Positions 1 through 14,500 of a stretch of 64,000 bases of DNA are shown in pieces. The position numbers and the translations under genes were made by a program. Under the pieces are notes generated by a model that saw only the letters and a list, made by a program, of their open reading frames with translations, was not told the DNA's origin and searched no databases. The DNA is from Phytoseiulus persimilis (lineage: Eukaryota; Arthropoda; Arachnida; Mesostigmata; Phytoseiidae): assembly GCA_037576195.1 (NCBI GenBank), contig CM075104.1:26180211-26244210 (forward strand), written 5' to 3'. The stretch's first letter is position 1. Each line of letters opens with the position of its first letter.

Positions 1-1354
1 CGTACCGCTAGTCGGCCTGCACGACTGCCCGCTCGTGCTCGCCCTCGGAACTCCCAATCGAGCTTCTTTCCGACACAACACCGACAATATTCCCCACTCG
101 AGCTCATCGGAAATCGCTCCGAAGAGCGGACACTCGCAAGGCTCGGCCCGCTCCAAACTCGCTGTAATTCACGTTCATCTCCCGGACTTTATTCAAATTG
201 TTCCTGGGTTGTGCAACATATTGATCTCCCTTCCCGAGCCGCCTGCTGCTTTCGAGCTCCCATTGCAGCGCGGGTAGCGATTCAGGGGCACAGCCTGGAA
301 CACCTGAATCCACGGTCTGTAAATCTCCACTCGAAATTGCTCATCTCCAAATTCGAAGCTCGAGTCAGGATCGAGTTCAGCCTTGCGAGAGGTAATAAGA
401 TGACTTTGAATCACTCGGGAAGAAGAGGGGCGGGACAGCCGCCGGCAGTCGAAACTCCTCGAATCGCTGGCGATTGGCAAAGCATACGTGAAGGGAGATG
501 ATAAATGTTCCACTCGGAACAATCTAGACTGAAACACTCTTCGCTCTTGATTGGGCTCGGCAGAATGGAAAGAAGAAACGGGAATATGTACTGGTGGATC
601 CCTCCGGGAATCGGTTTGAGGAACATGTTGGAATTCGCTGCTCGTCCGGAATCGCTGTCTCGCCCGAAGCATCCCACGCGGCGACCGGGTTTGTACGCCA
701 TGGGCTCATGAGCTCCGATGAAAGCGTTAGCAGAGATCTTCGGCGAACATCTGGTCAGGGATGGATTTCGGAGAATGCCCCTCCTTCGACGTTGAGCTAT
801 TCGGATTGAAACCCCGAGAGACCGTCCTCGAGCGATGGAGATCAAGCTCGTTGGAAAGCAAACCTAGATTTGAAAATGTCCTAGCAGTTCCAACCATCGA
901 GCACGATGGTGAGTTCAGTGGAGAACGCCTCTCATTCAGACTCTCATCTCTCGGGGGAACGAAAGACCTATTGTGCTGAAAAAAAAGGGCGGGACAGATC
1001 AAGCATCCACGGCGCGGGCAAAGATCACCCTTATAAGAAAACTTGCCCAACCTATATCGTGAATGAAGACTCAATTCAGGCGGGAATGAACCGTTCTCTG
1101 ATTCGGAAGCGTTCTCGGCTACAATAATTCATCACGGGAGGAGTGTTGAGCCAAGTAAAAGTCAGTTTGGAATCGGGTGATCGGAGGCCGCGGCTGAAGA
1201 ATACAATCATTCTGTTCACCTGTTTACTGCGAGCAGTTCCTGCCAGTGTCCTGTCACGCGCATCGTTCCAGATCGGATCCGGGGATCCTCAACGCATCAG
1301 AATGGGTAGAAAATAGCGCACAGCATACTCTAGCTATCAGCTGGATAATGGGTC
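1..1354. other. No recognisable gene
   Basis: I see no family resemblance, repeat or RNA gene in this stretch. Open frames occur on both strands at once, as expected for moderately GC-rich non-coding DNA with few stop codons. Confidence 0.4.
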
Positions 1355-1729
1355 TCATCTAGAGGAAAGTTCGTCAACTTCGTGTTGCGTACACTGAGGC
1401 GTCAGGTCGTGGCGGAAGAACGCGTACAGATCCTTCGCGGCGAATGAAGGAGGAATAATGGGACTGCCGCAGTCGAAAGAGTTCAGGAACCTCTGATCCA
1501 GGGGATGGTTTTCAATCATGCGGCCTCGGAACCGGTCGCCTAGCCGAGCTACCAGCGCGTTGCTAAAGCAACCACGGTGGCGCTCGTAAAACTCGGTGTG
1601 TCGCATAAGGATGCCTCGGTTTTGGTTTCCAGAGTAGGTCCAAGATGGGAGACTGGAACTGTTCACGGCCAACGAGCGAGACGAGTACGAAGAGGGGTGC
1701 ACAGGGCGCTTGGCAGGGTAAATCAACAA
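1355..1729 (-). CDS. Candidate terminal exon, unrecognised protein
   Basis: The minus strand has an open frame of up to 124 codons ending with TGA at 1357-1355. Its second half uses GC-ending codons in a coding-like way and reads as a globular protein, with stretches such as LVARLGDRFRGRMIENHPLD and CGSPIIPPSF. A pyrimidine-rich tract followed by AG lies near 1,665 on the minus strand, so a last exon of about 310 bases is possible. I found no upstream exon and do not recognise a family, so this may be chance. Confidence 0.22.
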   Translation of the reverse strand: MLIYPAKRPVHPSSYSSRSLAVNSSSLPSWTYSGNQNRGILMRHTEFYERHRGCFSNALVARLGDRFRGRMIENHPLDQRFLNSFDCGSPIIPPSFAAKDLYAFFRHDLTPQCTQHEVDELSSR

Positions 1730-4700
1730 AAACAGGAGAGTGCTTGTATCGATTGACTCTAGATTGTGCGAGGCTCCTCTGAGCTTTCAAGAATTCTCAA
1801 GCTTTTGAGAGTTGTCCACCTGCAGCAGCATCGGACACTGCAGAGCGTGTTTGTCTCGATTCGTTCCGGACGGATGAATCTGGGCGCTCTGGAGGCGCTC
1901 GGGATGAGCCGGGAATTCACCTTGTCTCAAGTCTCAACAGTCGAATTCTACCCCGTATTTCCCTTGGAACAGCGTCAATATCAATATCCGAGCCGGGAAG
2001 TCATGCGTCTTCACAGCTGTGCGGCAAGTTCAACTTGCTCTCACTCTCTAGTTAGTTAGCCAGTTATCGGACTCCAGTTTGTGGCGGGCGTCTGAATCGG
2101 TCTCTTTTGTACCGCTTCCGCCAGAGCTTTCGGCCGAGCGTCCATGTGGGTTCCCTCCGTTCTCGCATACAAAACGTCCGTGCTGTTCCATCGTTCTCCT
2201 GCCCGGAAGTGGACGTGTGTCGTGCTCCGACATTCCGCTGATAAGGAGCCGTTATATTTGTCGGAAACGGAAATATTCAAGTAAACAGCTTTGCATAAGA
2301 AACAGCTGAGGGATATGATGTTCGGCTTCCTCTTCTCCCTGAAACGTTGTCTTCGTGACTCCCTGGTTGAGAATTTCCCGAATGAAAAGTCCAAACGTTC
2401 CGACCGCGTATGTGCTCAGGCTGATGATTTAGTCTGAGTATGTATCTCCCGAACAGTCCGGAATCGCAGTGATTCAAATGGCAGATCTGACCGATGTGTT
2501 GCGGGCCACGATTCCAAATGTGGACTAGGTAGTTCGATTGAGTGAATTCCTCCTCTAGGATTACTCCGTCCTGATCCACTTATTTACATAGAGAAGATGT
2601 TCGAATGCACAACCGGCCGTGGGAGCAAAATTAAACGGAATCCGCAAGACGTAAAAATACTATCTGAGAAGCCCACGAACGAAACAACTTATCCGTTTAG
2701 ATTCGAATTGAGCCGACCGACGGCAGAGCTCACCTTGAATCTCCGAGTGAATCCCACAACTCCTCTCTCACAAATCCCTCCCATTTCTTCGACTCTGCAA
2801 ATGCAAACGCCGATCTATCGTTGCGGTCGTTGCCTTTAGCCACGTTGCACGTTCATTCGGATCATCCTTGGTAGGGAATTCTTATTCCGTTCGGTCTTAG
2901 AGTCACGAGCCACCATGATACGGCTGCCACCCCAATGGCTCTGGGAACAGACATAAATAAATCGGATTTCCCGGATCCTCCTAAGGCCGGGCGCGGTAAC
3001 GTTGGCCGATGCGACTATCGCTTATGGGTTCGATCGGCTTCGCCCTCAATAGAGGCGATAATCATGGGATACTGGACGTTTACAGTCGCTTTGTTAGAGA
3101 TGTTACCGCCGCAATACAGCGAGACGCCGACCAATGGTCACAGACAGCACAGAGCGAACCACACAGATATTTTTAACGGGGCGATCGGATCTCATCATTT
3201 CGAGCCATCTGCCGGCGAGGAAACTGTGTCTGACGCACTTGCCCACGTTGAAAAACGATCTCGAACAGAATGTTGTGATGACCGTTTGACAAGGCGGACG
3301 GTTCGCGAGTTTGAGAATCATCGGGCGTCCTCCGTTCAATCGAAGCCGAATAACTGAGAACTGCTTCCGCGTTCGAGTCCGCCGTGTTGGGATATCTCGC
3401 AGGAATCAGTTTATGAGCGCGACTCGGATTCGCGCGATCTAGGAGGTATGGTTCCGCAGAGAAGGGCTGGATGAATGCATCATCTTCCGCAAACTTGGGA
3501 CCGTGTCTGGAGCGAAAGCACATCTTTCAGAGGCGGAAACCGGCTCTCTCGCACAAGTTGATTGAAGCCTCAGGCTATATCCAGATGATATCTCCATTAT
3601 TCTTGTCGGAGCACGCTCTAGAGAGCACAGAGCCCCGGGAAGCTCCGTTAGACGCTGACCTGGAGGGAAATGTTCAAGGCACCCCGGCTCGGGAAAAGTC
3701 TCGTGTTTATCGATTCCGAATCGAGGCACTAGTTGGATTCCATCAGAAGGCCCATCGAGGAAGCGCGAGGAATTCCCGCCATGTCGGTTCGAACGTTGCC
3801 TGGAGCTGTTCCGGTGGAAGTAAACTGCTGTGCATGAACATGCCACATTCTCACTCAGATAGATGTCACGTGTTCTTTCCGTCGTTCTCGCGTTCCGCCT
3901 GCGGAAAGTGCGGGGGTTCGGCACGCGAGGAAATCTCCGATACAACCCTCCTCTACCCTAAGTGTTGTAGGGGCCATGATGTGATCCGACGCGCTCGCAA
4001 AACTCGAACCCTCAGAGGAGGGCACCATTAAGCCCTTCTAATAGTGACGTGGCAGCGAAAAAATGCTGTCGTCATTTGAATAGTTTCGCCGTCACACAAA
4101 GTCTCCGGACCCCTTGCCCAGGCTGTCGTTCCGTGGACGAAACTTTGGAGCGAGAAACTTGAGGACGAGATCTCGACCGTCTTTTAATGCAACCGAGAGC
4201 CTCGGACACTGTGATCGGGTCACTCAGCTCAAAGGGAAATTCCGCAGCTCACAAACCACGACCTTTGAAAACTCTCGTAGCGCAGATACGTCCCGGAATA
4301 GACAAAGACAAGTTTGAGGAGGCTGCATCTCGAGAAATCCTGAACTGGAATCAACCGATTCGGTCGTGGTATCTGTAGACCGAATCATGGCAAGGTGCTA
4401 GCGAGAGCGGGGACTCCGTTCCCAGAATGGACGTAGAGTCCTGGCAGCGCGAATATTCTTGGAAAGTGGCGGCGGTATTAGCGCGTATTAGAAGTGAATG
4501 CGCACAAAACTCCGCCGAGCATCTCGGAAAGAACGATGCCCTATCCGCGAAACTCCAGGATCATTCGTTGCTCTTTCGAAGTAGATCTCTGACCGTTTCT
4601 TGGCATACTAGGTACCCGATTGTTCCAGTGATGATTCCCCGCAGTGGTAGAATCGAGTAAAATTAAAGTGGGCTCTCCTTCGTACAAGCCTCGCAATGAG

Positions 4701-7700
4701 GGTTTTGGGAAAGTTTGTCCACTCCCAGGGCAGCTCGTAAGTCTCTTCCAATACACTCCGCTCCCTGATCTCCCCCCTGTTTTTCACATCTGCTATTTCA
4801 TTCGCAGCAGTCGATTCCGAGGTCTTTTAAGCCTCTTTCCGAGAGACGCGTACCGCATCTGGTTCGGAATGGACAACAAACAATCGAGCGACGGCAAACT
4901 TGATTGGATGCCGCTTGGATTCGCTCTTGAGCCCGACGAAACAACCGCTGTGATATAGGGTTGACTTGCTCGAGTTTGGAATACCTATCGCGAATGCTGA
5001 CCGACGATCCAATCGGTGAAGGCAGTGACGCCTTGAATTCCGAATCGGAAGCATTAAGAAAGCCAAAGATCCCTGGAGGGGTCTGTATCCACGAGGAACG
5101 GGCGAGTCTGCGCTGGCTGTGCAACGAGCCATGAAGGGGAAACAAAGTCCACTCAAGTTGTATGGCACCCACGGCGTATGTCTGCAGCTCGACAGCTGCT
5201 CTCCGTAAAAGTGGGATGTTGTTGCAAGAAACTACGAGGGAGAGCTTCTGGGAAAGAACAATTAAGATCTACATTCCTCCTTCACATGGGTTTAATGGGA
5301 ACACGCGCAGATAAGAAACGCCAACCACACGGTAAACTCGCAAAGCATACGGCTGCTGACTGCAGTCGTGATAAGAGTCCCTATTTCGGAGTCCTCCGAT
5401 CTCACACCCGGGAACGGTTGTATACGAAATTCGCAACATAACAAAGCGGCGTGTCTCGCAAGTACTTCAGGCCAGCTCTTTGCGCTGTTCCCGCGAGACA
5501 TCTCGCATCGAACGAGCACCGAGGTCTGCACTGCTCCGGCGAAGAGCAGTCCTGCTTGATCCCGAGCAGTAATTATTCAAATCTGAGGAATTTTCAAGTC
5601 AAGCTGACGCAGTGCGTTCTGCGGTCTCGAAGTTTCGGTGCTATAGAGCTACTAAGGAACGAATAGAGGCGAGGAATGGCGTTCCTCGGAACCCGTTACG
5701 GTATGAGTTGGAGGGGATGAGTTTGAGAGGGAGCACTTCGTTTTCCTCGAAACGAGTCTGTGAGATGAGGAGCTAATCTCCGTGACGAAGTTGACGCGAT
5801 GCTCGTATGCCCTGTGCTACTCAATCAGCTCGCAGTGCATATTGCAGACACCAAAAAAGGTCCGCTTGTTGTATATTCAAACGAAGCTCCGAGATTAGCT
5901 GATTTGAGCTGTTTGCGCCCATCGAATCCGGGTTCCGCTGTGCCTCCGACACGACTCGTCGAATCGTGGAACATGGGTCCACGGATAATCGCGGCCAAGA
6001 CTTCGGACCGAAAAGTGACTCAACATTCAATCGGGATCGGTTTCCACGTCAGCACGCTTCCATTCTTCGCCCACGGTGTTTCTCAGGGAGTTGCGAAATT
6101 TAAAGGACCCGTTCCACACAAGAAGTCTGAAGTCGCAGCTTGAAGTCTCGGGATCGTGGCTTTGCATCACATCACTCCCGCGGTGATGACGGCGGAATAT
6201 CGAGCTAGTTTGTTCTGAGCGTCGCGTCGCAAAGTTTCTGAACAAAATCAGGAGTCCACGGGCGTAACAAGCCTTGCAGATGAGCCACAACACAACAGGA
6301 CTCAGGAAAGCCCAACTTCAGACCCCTGTTATCCCTTCATGAGGAACTTTTAGCTATACGGTTACAAGCTTAGGCTGCTGGCGGCCCGATCGGCTCCGTA
6401 TTGGGAAATTCGCTCGGTCCCATGCATGACGATTTCGGGCTCCGACGCAACACATCGAATTCAATTCTCCTCACCGACTCTCAATTCTAACGAGCCTGGC
6501 TACTTCACATTCAAGCATTCAGTGAGTGCTCCTTGGTGCTCCCTACTGGTGTTCCTTTCAGGCCTGACGAAAGTTTTGAGCGTCCACTTCGGGACGCGGT
6601 GCAGGAGAGCGAAGGAGGAATGATTGCGTCCTCCGCGACGAGCTGCCTCCTTTAGTCCCATCTTGAGCGATTTTGTGAGTGTGCCTGGGTGTGAAAATCG
6701 GGGTAGGATCGCTATCCACGACTACAGTTGACAGTTCGTCGCCTCATTCGGGCAGGGGGCAGTCAGGCGGGTGGCACGAGGCCTCTACACGGCGATTCAG
6801 TTGTAGAAGGATTCTGCGGGAGCAGCAGCATTGAGTGTTTGACTCCCTGCAGTCCGCCTCAGCTTTAACGACTCCGACATGTCGTGCGGGTCCGCAACAA
6901 CGAGACTCACATTTCTGCAGCGCAGCGAGAGTGCTCCCCTTCTCGTATTTTCATTCTTGATATTCCCAAAATCATACGGTGAAGAATTCTTCGCCGTTGT
7001 GGCCAATGAAAGCTGAATCGGATCGTCCGCCTGGGTTGGTCCTGTGGGAGCGGGTTCCACTCTGATGGAATAATGTGGATAGAATGCGAGTTCGGATCGT
7101 TGAGAGAGATGAGCACGACAACTGAAATAACTACATGAGTGACACACGTGTGAACTGCCAGCTGGTTCGACGGATGCCGCAGCGTCCCAACCTGCGAAGG
7201 ATCGATGCTAACTCCTTTAGCGGTGCAATAATTCTTACGTTGTATTTCAGCGTCCCATCGACCTTCGGTGACAAATCGCACCCTCTGTCGACCAGAGAGA
7301 GAGGGAGTGAGAGGAAAACCGAAGAAGATCAGAGAGAATAGCTTGCTCCTTCTTCTGCTTCCGACGTTTGGGTACGGTGATTTATTGGGGTCACTTCTTC
7401 GAGATTTTTTCCTGTGTCTGTACCCTGCTCCGTTTGTGTGTCAGTCTGCCCTTCTGTCGGTCGGTCCGTCCGTCCGTTGGCCGGCCTGTCGGACCCTTGA
7501 TCGGCTCCTTCAGGCAATGGCAACAGTAAAAGACAGCAGCACCCTCGGACGTCAGATGGAATGTTCCCCGAAACGACACAAACGAGACCAGAGTCGGGGA
7601 AATCAATTGATCAAGTGTTCCAAATCTCTGGTTTCCTGTTCTTTCTGCGGGAACGATTTCCATCGAAGATTCAATTTGATTCATTATTGAACGATGCAGT

Positions 7701-10700
7701 CAATAACAGGGCCTATGCCTTGGGTAAAGAACGTGCTGATTATCGCCTGAGATATGAAATTTGCCCGCACGATGGCATGGGAAAAAGGCGAACACTCCGA
7801 TGGACAAGTAGGGGAGAAGCTTATGGGTTTCCTGACAGCGCCAGGGAGGAAATCCAGTCGTTGGACAATGCTGGCTAGTCAAGGCGGGAGGGAGTCGACC
7901 GTCTGAGGGCAGGGAGGCCAAGCACGCGGGAAATTTGGAGAATGGGCTCTAGCAGACAGAATGCCGTGCTTGGAGAAAGTCGCTGAGATAGAATAAGGAG
8001 GCGGAGACCGCGCAGCTCGCGAAAAATAGAGTTTCGCACAGCTCGGAGCGGAGGAGGGCACGTTTCTGCCCCCATACCACAATAACGTGAGAGAGAAGGT
8101 CAGTGTAGGAAGCTTTGGAGCGAGCGATCTCCGAAACGGGTGCCGAACCGTCTGTGTCTGAGAGAAGGAAAGTCGTTAGACTGGACCCTTTTGATCAGAC
8201 GAGAAATCCGTGCCTCCAGAGGAGGTGAGTGGGAAAATCGGATTCGTTGAGATGGGAAAGTGAGGTAGCGTCGTCAGCATATGAGATTACATCGAGCTCG
8301 AGTGAGCGTGACACCGATAGGAGGGGAACGGAATTTAGCTGCATGAGGAATAAGGGAGATCCCAGCACTGATCACGAATGAATCGGAGACCTCAGCGTCA
8401 CCAGGAACATGGGTTTCTCAATCTGATACTCTGTCGGAGCAACGAGACAGAACCATCGATGGACTCCATCGCTCGGAGGGTGCGAACGAGCGATTGATGC
8501 GTTGAACAATCAGGTACTCTCGATAGATCAATCCAAACCATCGCAACGACATGGAAATGTGGAGCCCGAACTGAGCCGCCTGCTATACTTCCGGCAGAAA
8601 AATCGACACACCAAAAGCTGGAGATGATCTCCCAATTCAAGGATCGAATTGGAGCGGTGACTACCTGAGCCTTGTTGGTGATGGGAACTCCTGAAATAAT
8701 GGCCTGGACCTTAGTCGTGGAGATCATTTTGAATCTCGGTGGATCGCTCCGAGCTTCAACGGGCAGCGGGTTCCCGGCAGCTCAAACTTTGATCCATCAA
8801 GTCGGCAGGGGCGGCATAAAAATTATGCCTCCGCACTTCATTATGGAACTGTGCCAGCCACTCGGTGAGTCGGTCAGAAAGCTTGCATCGAAAAATGCAG
8901 CGAGTTCACGGAAACCTCAGAACGATGTCGTAAAAAATCTCAGCATAACGATGGCTGCGATCCGTGATACTTTCTAAATAGCATGGAGAGAAATTAAAGG
9001 CGGAGACTTGGTTTCGGGAATGAGTGCGCCTCGCAGAACTCAGTGCGGGGAGTCCGACTCGGATCCGGGGTCGATTACCATAATTGTCAGGTCTCTCAAT
9101 CTAGATTCCTTGCGCTGAGGCTCACACCCTGAGCCTAATGTCGTCGCATGCTGCATGAATCCGCTCTATGCTCACTCCTTCTCCGAGATTTTCGGAAGGT
9201 GAATTCTCCTTGGAGGCGCTATTCCGCTGATTTGGAGCGCACAGTCCGCTTCCCTCCGATCACCGAACGTGTGGGGAGAGAGAGAGCTGTAGTTTTGGAA
9301 ATTATGAATAGAAGAAAACTGCCGTCAGCTCGCCGTTACATGTGTTCTTCTCCGCGTCGTTATGAGGTTGCTCGCTTGCCGAGGCCCGTCATCGACCCGC
9401 TGAATCACACTCCCTTGGTCTCAGGAATGCTCGAATGCGATGGATTTTCCAACAGCTCGATGATGTTGCACATGCAGTTATGGATGTCGACTTGGAGATA
9501 TCGAAAAGATTACGGAGTCGTCAGGCTAGAGGTTCCGTACGATCGGGGAAATAGAGTGGCAGAGTTCGAGAAATATTCGTTCAGGAAGCATTGTCGATTG
9601 CGAGAACTGTATGTCCCCTAACTCCAAAACAGTCACTGTTTCCCAGAACAACTTTTCGACAGCTACTCCCCTCAGATCAGTCAGTTGGCGATTCGAGAGC
9701 AATCGAGAAAGTTCGCTGCAGGCAGCTGGGCTGATTTCTCACGGGAAGGTTCTCTTTTTGGTCCTTTTTCAGTTGCCTGGACGTTGATGCCTGCCGTAAC
9801 TTCAAATATTCAAACGTTTCCATTCGGGGAGCGCCTCGGCCCCGTTCGAGTTTTCGATCGGGATACGGCGCCTCAATTTAGAATGCACATGCGGTGCAAC
9901 AAAAGCTCGAAACTCAAACAGTGTGCAGCTGCGAGCTGCTATCTCGGATTGCCTAGCGACTTCGCGCCGACTTGCATTGTTCCAAAAAGACATTGTTTTA
10001 CAGCTCTCATTGCTCAGCTCAGGAAACACTGGAGCAATTTCCTTGTCTCTCACTGAACGGAACAGCCGCTGCAGGATTTCCCTGAGGTCACTCTTTAACG
10101 AGCTCGTTTGAATAGGTAAGGACGAGGGGATTGCAGAGCGCGACTGGAATATTTCCAACGAAGCCCTACGCTGTCCTTGACCGACCCCCTTGGCGAACCA
10201 GGCGATCTTCCGACATTTTCATCGCACGGATGATAAGTCCATCGTTGTCGTTGTAGCGAATCTCTAACGAATCGAAACTTCACGTCCCGAGGCCACGCCC
10301 ACTCACATGAGGAATCCGCTATGTTGTGTTTGGAAGCATTCCAAATCGCGGAGTAGATCGCAACATAGGCTCTGAGTGAACGTGTTATTCGTTCCCTCAG
10401 TGAGTTAATCGAAGAACTTGACGCTTGTAGGAAATCTCCTGATCAGTCATTCAAAGGAGCAGAGATGTAGGAATTCCCTCCATCTGATCTCGACAAGGAG
10501 CAGCTTTGAAGATGCATGTTCCAGCATGAGGCTTCCTCGGACGACGTCGTCGGAAACTGCGATACATCCCGCTGCGCCAACCGCTGTAACATTTCCGCCC
10601 GTGAAAGTTGGTAACCGCGAGAACTTCTATTGACTTCAACCCCCCCCCCCCTCAAAAAAAAATTGGGGAAAATAGGAGAATGAATCTATCAAGTCGTCGA

Positions 10701-13700
10701 CGCTGCTGCTGCTGTCGCGATCGGGTCCAACGAGACCCAAGCTGATCCAAATTATATTCAGCATGGAGCCCGACTCCTGTCTACTATTGCAGAAATATGA
10801 GGTCCCGTCGGCGGTTCGTTTTCGACATGTGCACCAGAGTCACGACAGCGCTGTTTCTCCCATCAGTTCAATCAGAGGCCTCGAAGAAGCTGCTTCATCT
10901 ACCCCTCCCGCCTCCGTGGAAGATTTCAATGTATTGAAGAAAAGTATCTACAAACTCTTGTGGGGTAGACACTGAGTTAGTATTCGTGATATGATATAGA
11001 GATCATTCTGCCGCGTTTTGTCCTCAAAGCATCAATGGTTCTCCGCAACACATGCCTCGGAATCGAACTCCCAGGCTCCACATTGGTTCTCAGTGAGGTA
11101 TTTTTCGCGATTCGGCTCTTTCGATCCCTTCCCGATGGAATCTTCCGTTCGGCAAGCTAGAATCGATAGGTACTTATCGAGCAAGGAAATCTAATCACGG
11201 ATGCTGACCGTGTACTCGGCGCCAAATTCACTGCCAGAAAGATAAACGGGAACGACGAAAGGTCGAAGCTTTGCCATCGATCATCATTACCGGCACCATC
11301 ACGGCTGACAGAGTTTCCATTACCGCTCGAAAACCGACTCCGACCCGACAGTGGTACGAATCTGCGATTGTACGAGCGACGCGTTAGTCAAGAGTAGTTG
11401 ATTCTCTCAACAGAGATCACGCTTGGCGTTTGATCCATTTTCTCGGGGCTCGTTGCCCGATATCGTGACGAGGGAAGAAAAATCGTAAGGACTCTTCAGC
11501 GTCCGTTGTCGTGTGGCACAGCTCGTTCGAAAGTGCGCGCGGGCTAGAGATTACGTGGGAAAAACGGAAGCTGAAGCAAGAGGGCCACGTTGGGGCGAGG
11601 GCAAGAAGTTTTGTTTCTGCTGAATTTTAATTTTGTTTCAGGGTTGTTCCTGACCGACGAGCCGTCCGACCAGCCGGCACGCCTAAATTGGTTCTCAGAG
11701 CGGAGCTGAAGAAGAGGGTAAAATCTATTCAATGTCTCCTTACCTTCTTACTCGGTTCAGACGTCTCCGGGAATGGCGAGTAGCGTCTCGAATGAAATTT
11801 CGTCGTTACGGAGCAAGCCAGACGGCCCGACTTCTTAGCCCGGCTATTGAACGATACTTTCCAAACGCGAACGCGCCCATTGGTGACATTGGAGCTGCGC
11901 GGGTGATCGCGCAGACCGCTCAATTGTGAAATCAGGCCCCCTCTCGTTTCTCAATGAAATATCCTTAACCTCAAGATTGATTCACTCCAGCGGAGTGGTC
12001 TCCCCATGTTTCCCGGTAACTGGGCCATTCATGTAGACCCCAGGAGCAGCCTCGTACTCCTGAAATCTGTTCTCTGCGCAGCCTGAATATTGTGTGTCGT
12101 CCTGGATGTCGCCGACCGGATAGCCGAATCGTTCACAATCTCGACCTGCCCCCAGAAGAGTGTGCCGATTCGTCGGTCCCCGAACTTGACGTTGCTCTCG
12201 CCCCATTTCAACTGCGGCCCCTCAGGAGGAAGGCTGGCGGGCGATTCCATACATCCCGATGAGTTCCGCATTGGGAACATGGTGTTAATTTTAACTAGTA
12301 TCACGCGATGTTCTTACGCTAATGAATTCCGATGTGTGTTGTTGAGTTATGCCGCGGGAATTCGCTTGGAATCCTACAACTCACAATGACATCACAGTGG
12401 GATCGAGTCATTTGGAAGAAAGCACGCTCCGAAACTTTGGAGAAGACCTAGAGTTGATTAAAAGTTCCACCGAGACTCGTGAGATCGCGATGTCCCGGCG
12501 AGTCAGCTCGTTCTGTTACAGACTCAGCAGAGGAGCGGGACGCAGGGATTCCATCAGGCGTCCCAGTGTTGTACGTACCTGTGAGCTGTGCAGCGGTTAG
12601 TTGACTGAGACTTGAGAACCAAATCGCGCGAAACACGTTTGCGGCCGGGTCTGAGGACGCTGTGCGTCCTGATGTGGTTTATTGAACAGTTTGAGTTCAG
12701 ATGAGCCGAAATGGTAATGAGGGAAAGTCAACAAAGAAGATCAGATCTATGGGAGAGTGCGGTCTGGAGCTTTGAACCCACGGCTCGTCGAATATTCAAC
12801 CAGCTCTCTGGTCGAATGCAGAGATTTTGGGCGCATAGTTGAACGCAGCTGTAGTCGGAGAAATTTTCTCAACGGCTAGGTAGCGCGTGTTCAGTTGGAT
12901 GCGACCGATCGGGATACTCGCTGACCGCCCTCCATACAATGCGCAGTAGGAGAACTTTCTCGATCCTCGGAAGAGAAATGATGGTCGGCAGCTGTGACTC
13001 CTGGGAAACGCGTTTTGATCTGAGGCATGGAATAGACCTGGGCTCTCGACCAGTCTCTGGAGCGAGTCCCGATGACGTGAACGTTCTAACGGGGATATTT
13101 CTAAGATTTCCAGAACGCTCATTATCGGCCTTGAATTCATAAACATTGCAGGGAGTCGATCTCCGTCCGCTTGGATCCACATTCTCAGCGATAATTTCCA
13201 TGGGGAAGGAGTCACGAAGGCAATCTCCCTGATAACGATGGCACGAGCCAGCATTCGTGTCCCTTCTATCCATGGATAATCAACCGATATGCTCGTAATG
13301 ATCAACGCTTACCCAATGCATGGACTGTTTCGAGAGAGCCTCCCAGCCGCGAAGGAAACGGCGAGAACCCAGCTGAAGATGATCTGAATCGAGTATTGCC
13401 CGGGGGTTGAGTGGAGACATCTCAAAAAGACGATCAAAAACGGTCGCTTACTGGAAGCAAGTCGCTCACCCGAGTGAGCACTTGAAGTGTATCTTCAGTT
13501 CCCATCGAGACTTGAGCAGCTCTTGACTCCACTCGCAAATGTCCGATCGAGACATGAACCCTCCATGATTTCTCTGTCGCCGAAACGAAAAAGTGGATTT
13601 CAGCCCCGGCACCGATTCTCCCGAATGTCCGCACCGTGAGCTTATCCGAAATCTCCTCAATCCAAACCAAAATTAGAGCCGAAAAAGGAATCGATCGCTG

Positions 13701-14284
13701 TTTTGCCTGTTTCATTCTGGTTTCTGAGCGTTGCGAAATCTTCATGTACTGAGGGAGCAGGGCCAGGAGACCCAGCCAGATGAAATTAGCGATGTCGTCT
13801 CATGATAACTCAATAGCAATATGCTCGAATCGGACTGACTGTGCAAGCTCTCTAGGGCTATCAGCGATCCAATTGATCACCATATTCATTTCTACCTCTT
13901 TGCTCAACATTTCTCGACTGTCGAACTACTGTTGGGCGAAAATCCGTGTACGTAAGTTTAATTGGTGTGACGAGGCCGTTCAGAACGGGGAGTTGTCTCA
14001 AGCCTGGCTTAGAGTGCAAGGCAGAAAGTCAGGCTGGCGGTAGAGCTGGCATTCACAAGCAGCCTTTCCGTCACACAACGAGGACCCGTTAACGACGGAG
14101 ACAGGCGCGCCATTTGTTCACTCACCCAGTTTTCCACTGCCTCGACTAGACGCCTCCAAATGATTCCGCGTTCCGCTGGAACCAAACGGTACGACAATAG
14201 GTTCTCTCTCTGAGCCCAGAAGAACGAGACGCTACATTTGAAGCACTCCGTAAAGGTGAACTGACATCCTATAACCTTGAACGA
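1730..14284. other. No recognisable gene (12.5 kb)
   Basis: Long open frames overlap on opposite strands (for example 3,439-4,031, 9,148-9,621, 12,796-13,305), but none resembles a known family or is framed by convincing splice sites. Simple sequence is present at 7,440-7,490 (GTCC/GTCG-like steps) and 10,640-10,662 (a C run followed by an A run). Small exons of a long-intron gene could be hidden here. Confidence 0.4.
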
Positions 14285-14500
14285 GTTTTTTTTTTCTCAG
14301 TTCATCTCACACGCGTGACGGAGTTTCTAGGCTGGGGTCCCGAACGAGCTACATGGAACGCATCGGAACGTGACCGAAAGCGGGGAAATTCGGCGCTCGA
14401 TAACATGCTGCACAAGCTCCGGAGGGCTCCATCATTTGATGAGGAACTGCTGATTGGATCTCGAATTCGCCTACTACATGATCGCGCTTGGGAATACTAG

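Noticed and set aside
3439..4031. Opposing open frames of 168 and 186 codons
   Set aside because: They overlap on opposite strands, have no splice context and no family resemblance; few stops are expected at this composition.
9148..9621. 157-codon plus-strand frame
   Set aside because: Initiates and ends without context and reads like random Arg/Ser/Leu-rich translation; no motif recognised.
12796..13305. 169-codon minus-strand frame
   Set aside because: A second minus-strand frame of 134 codons covers the same bases; neither shows a domain.
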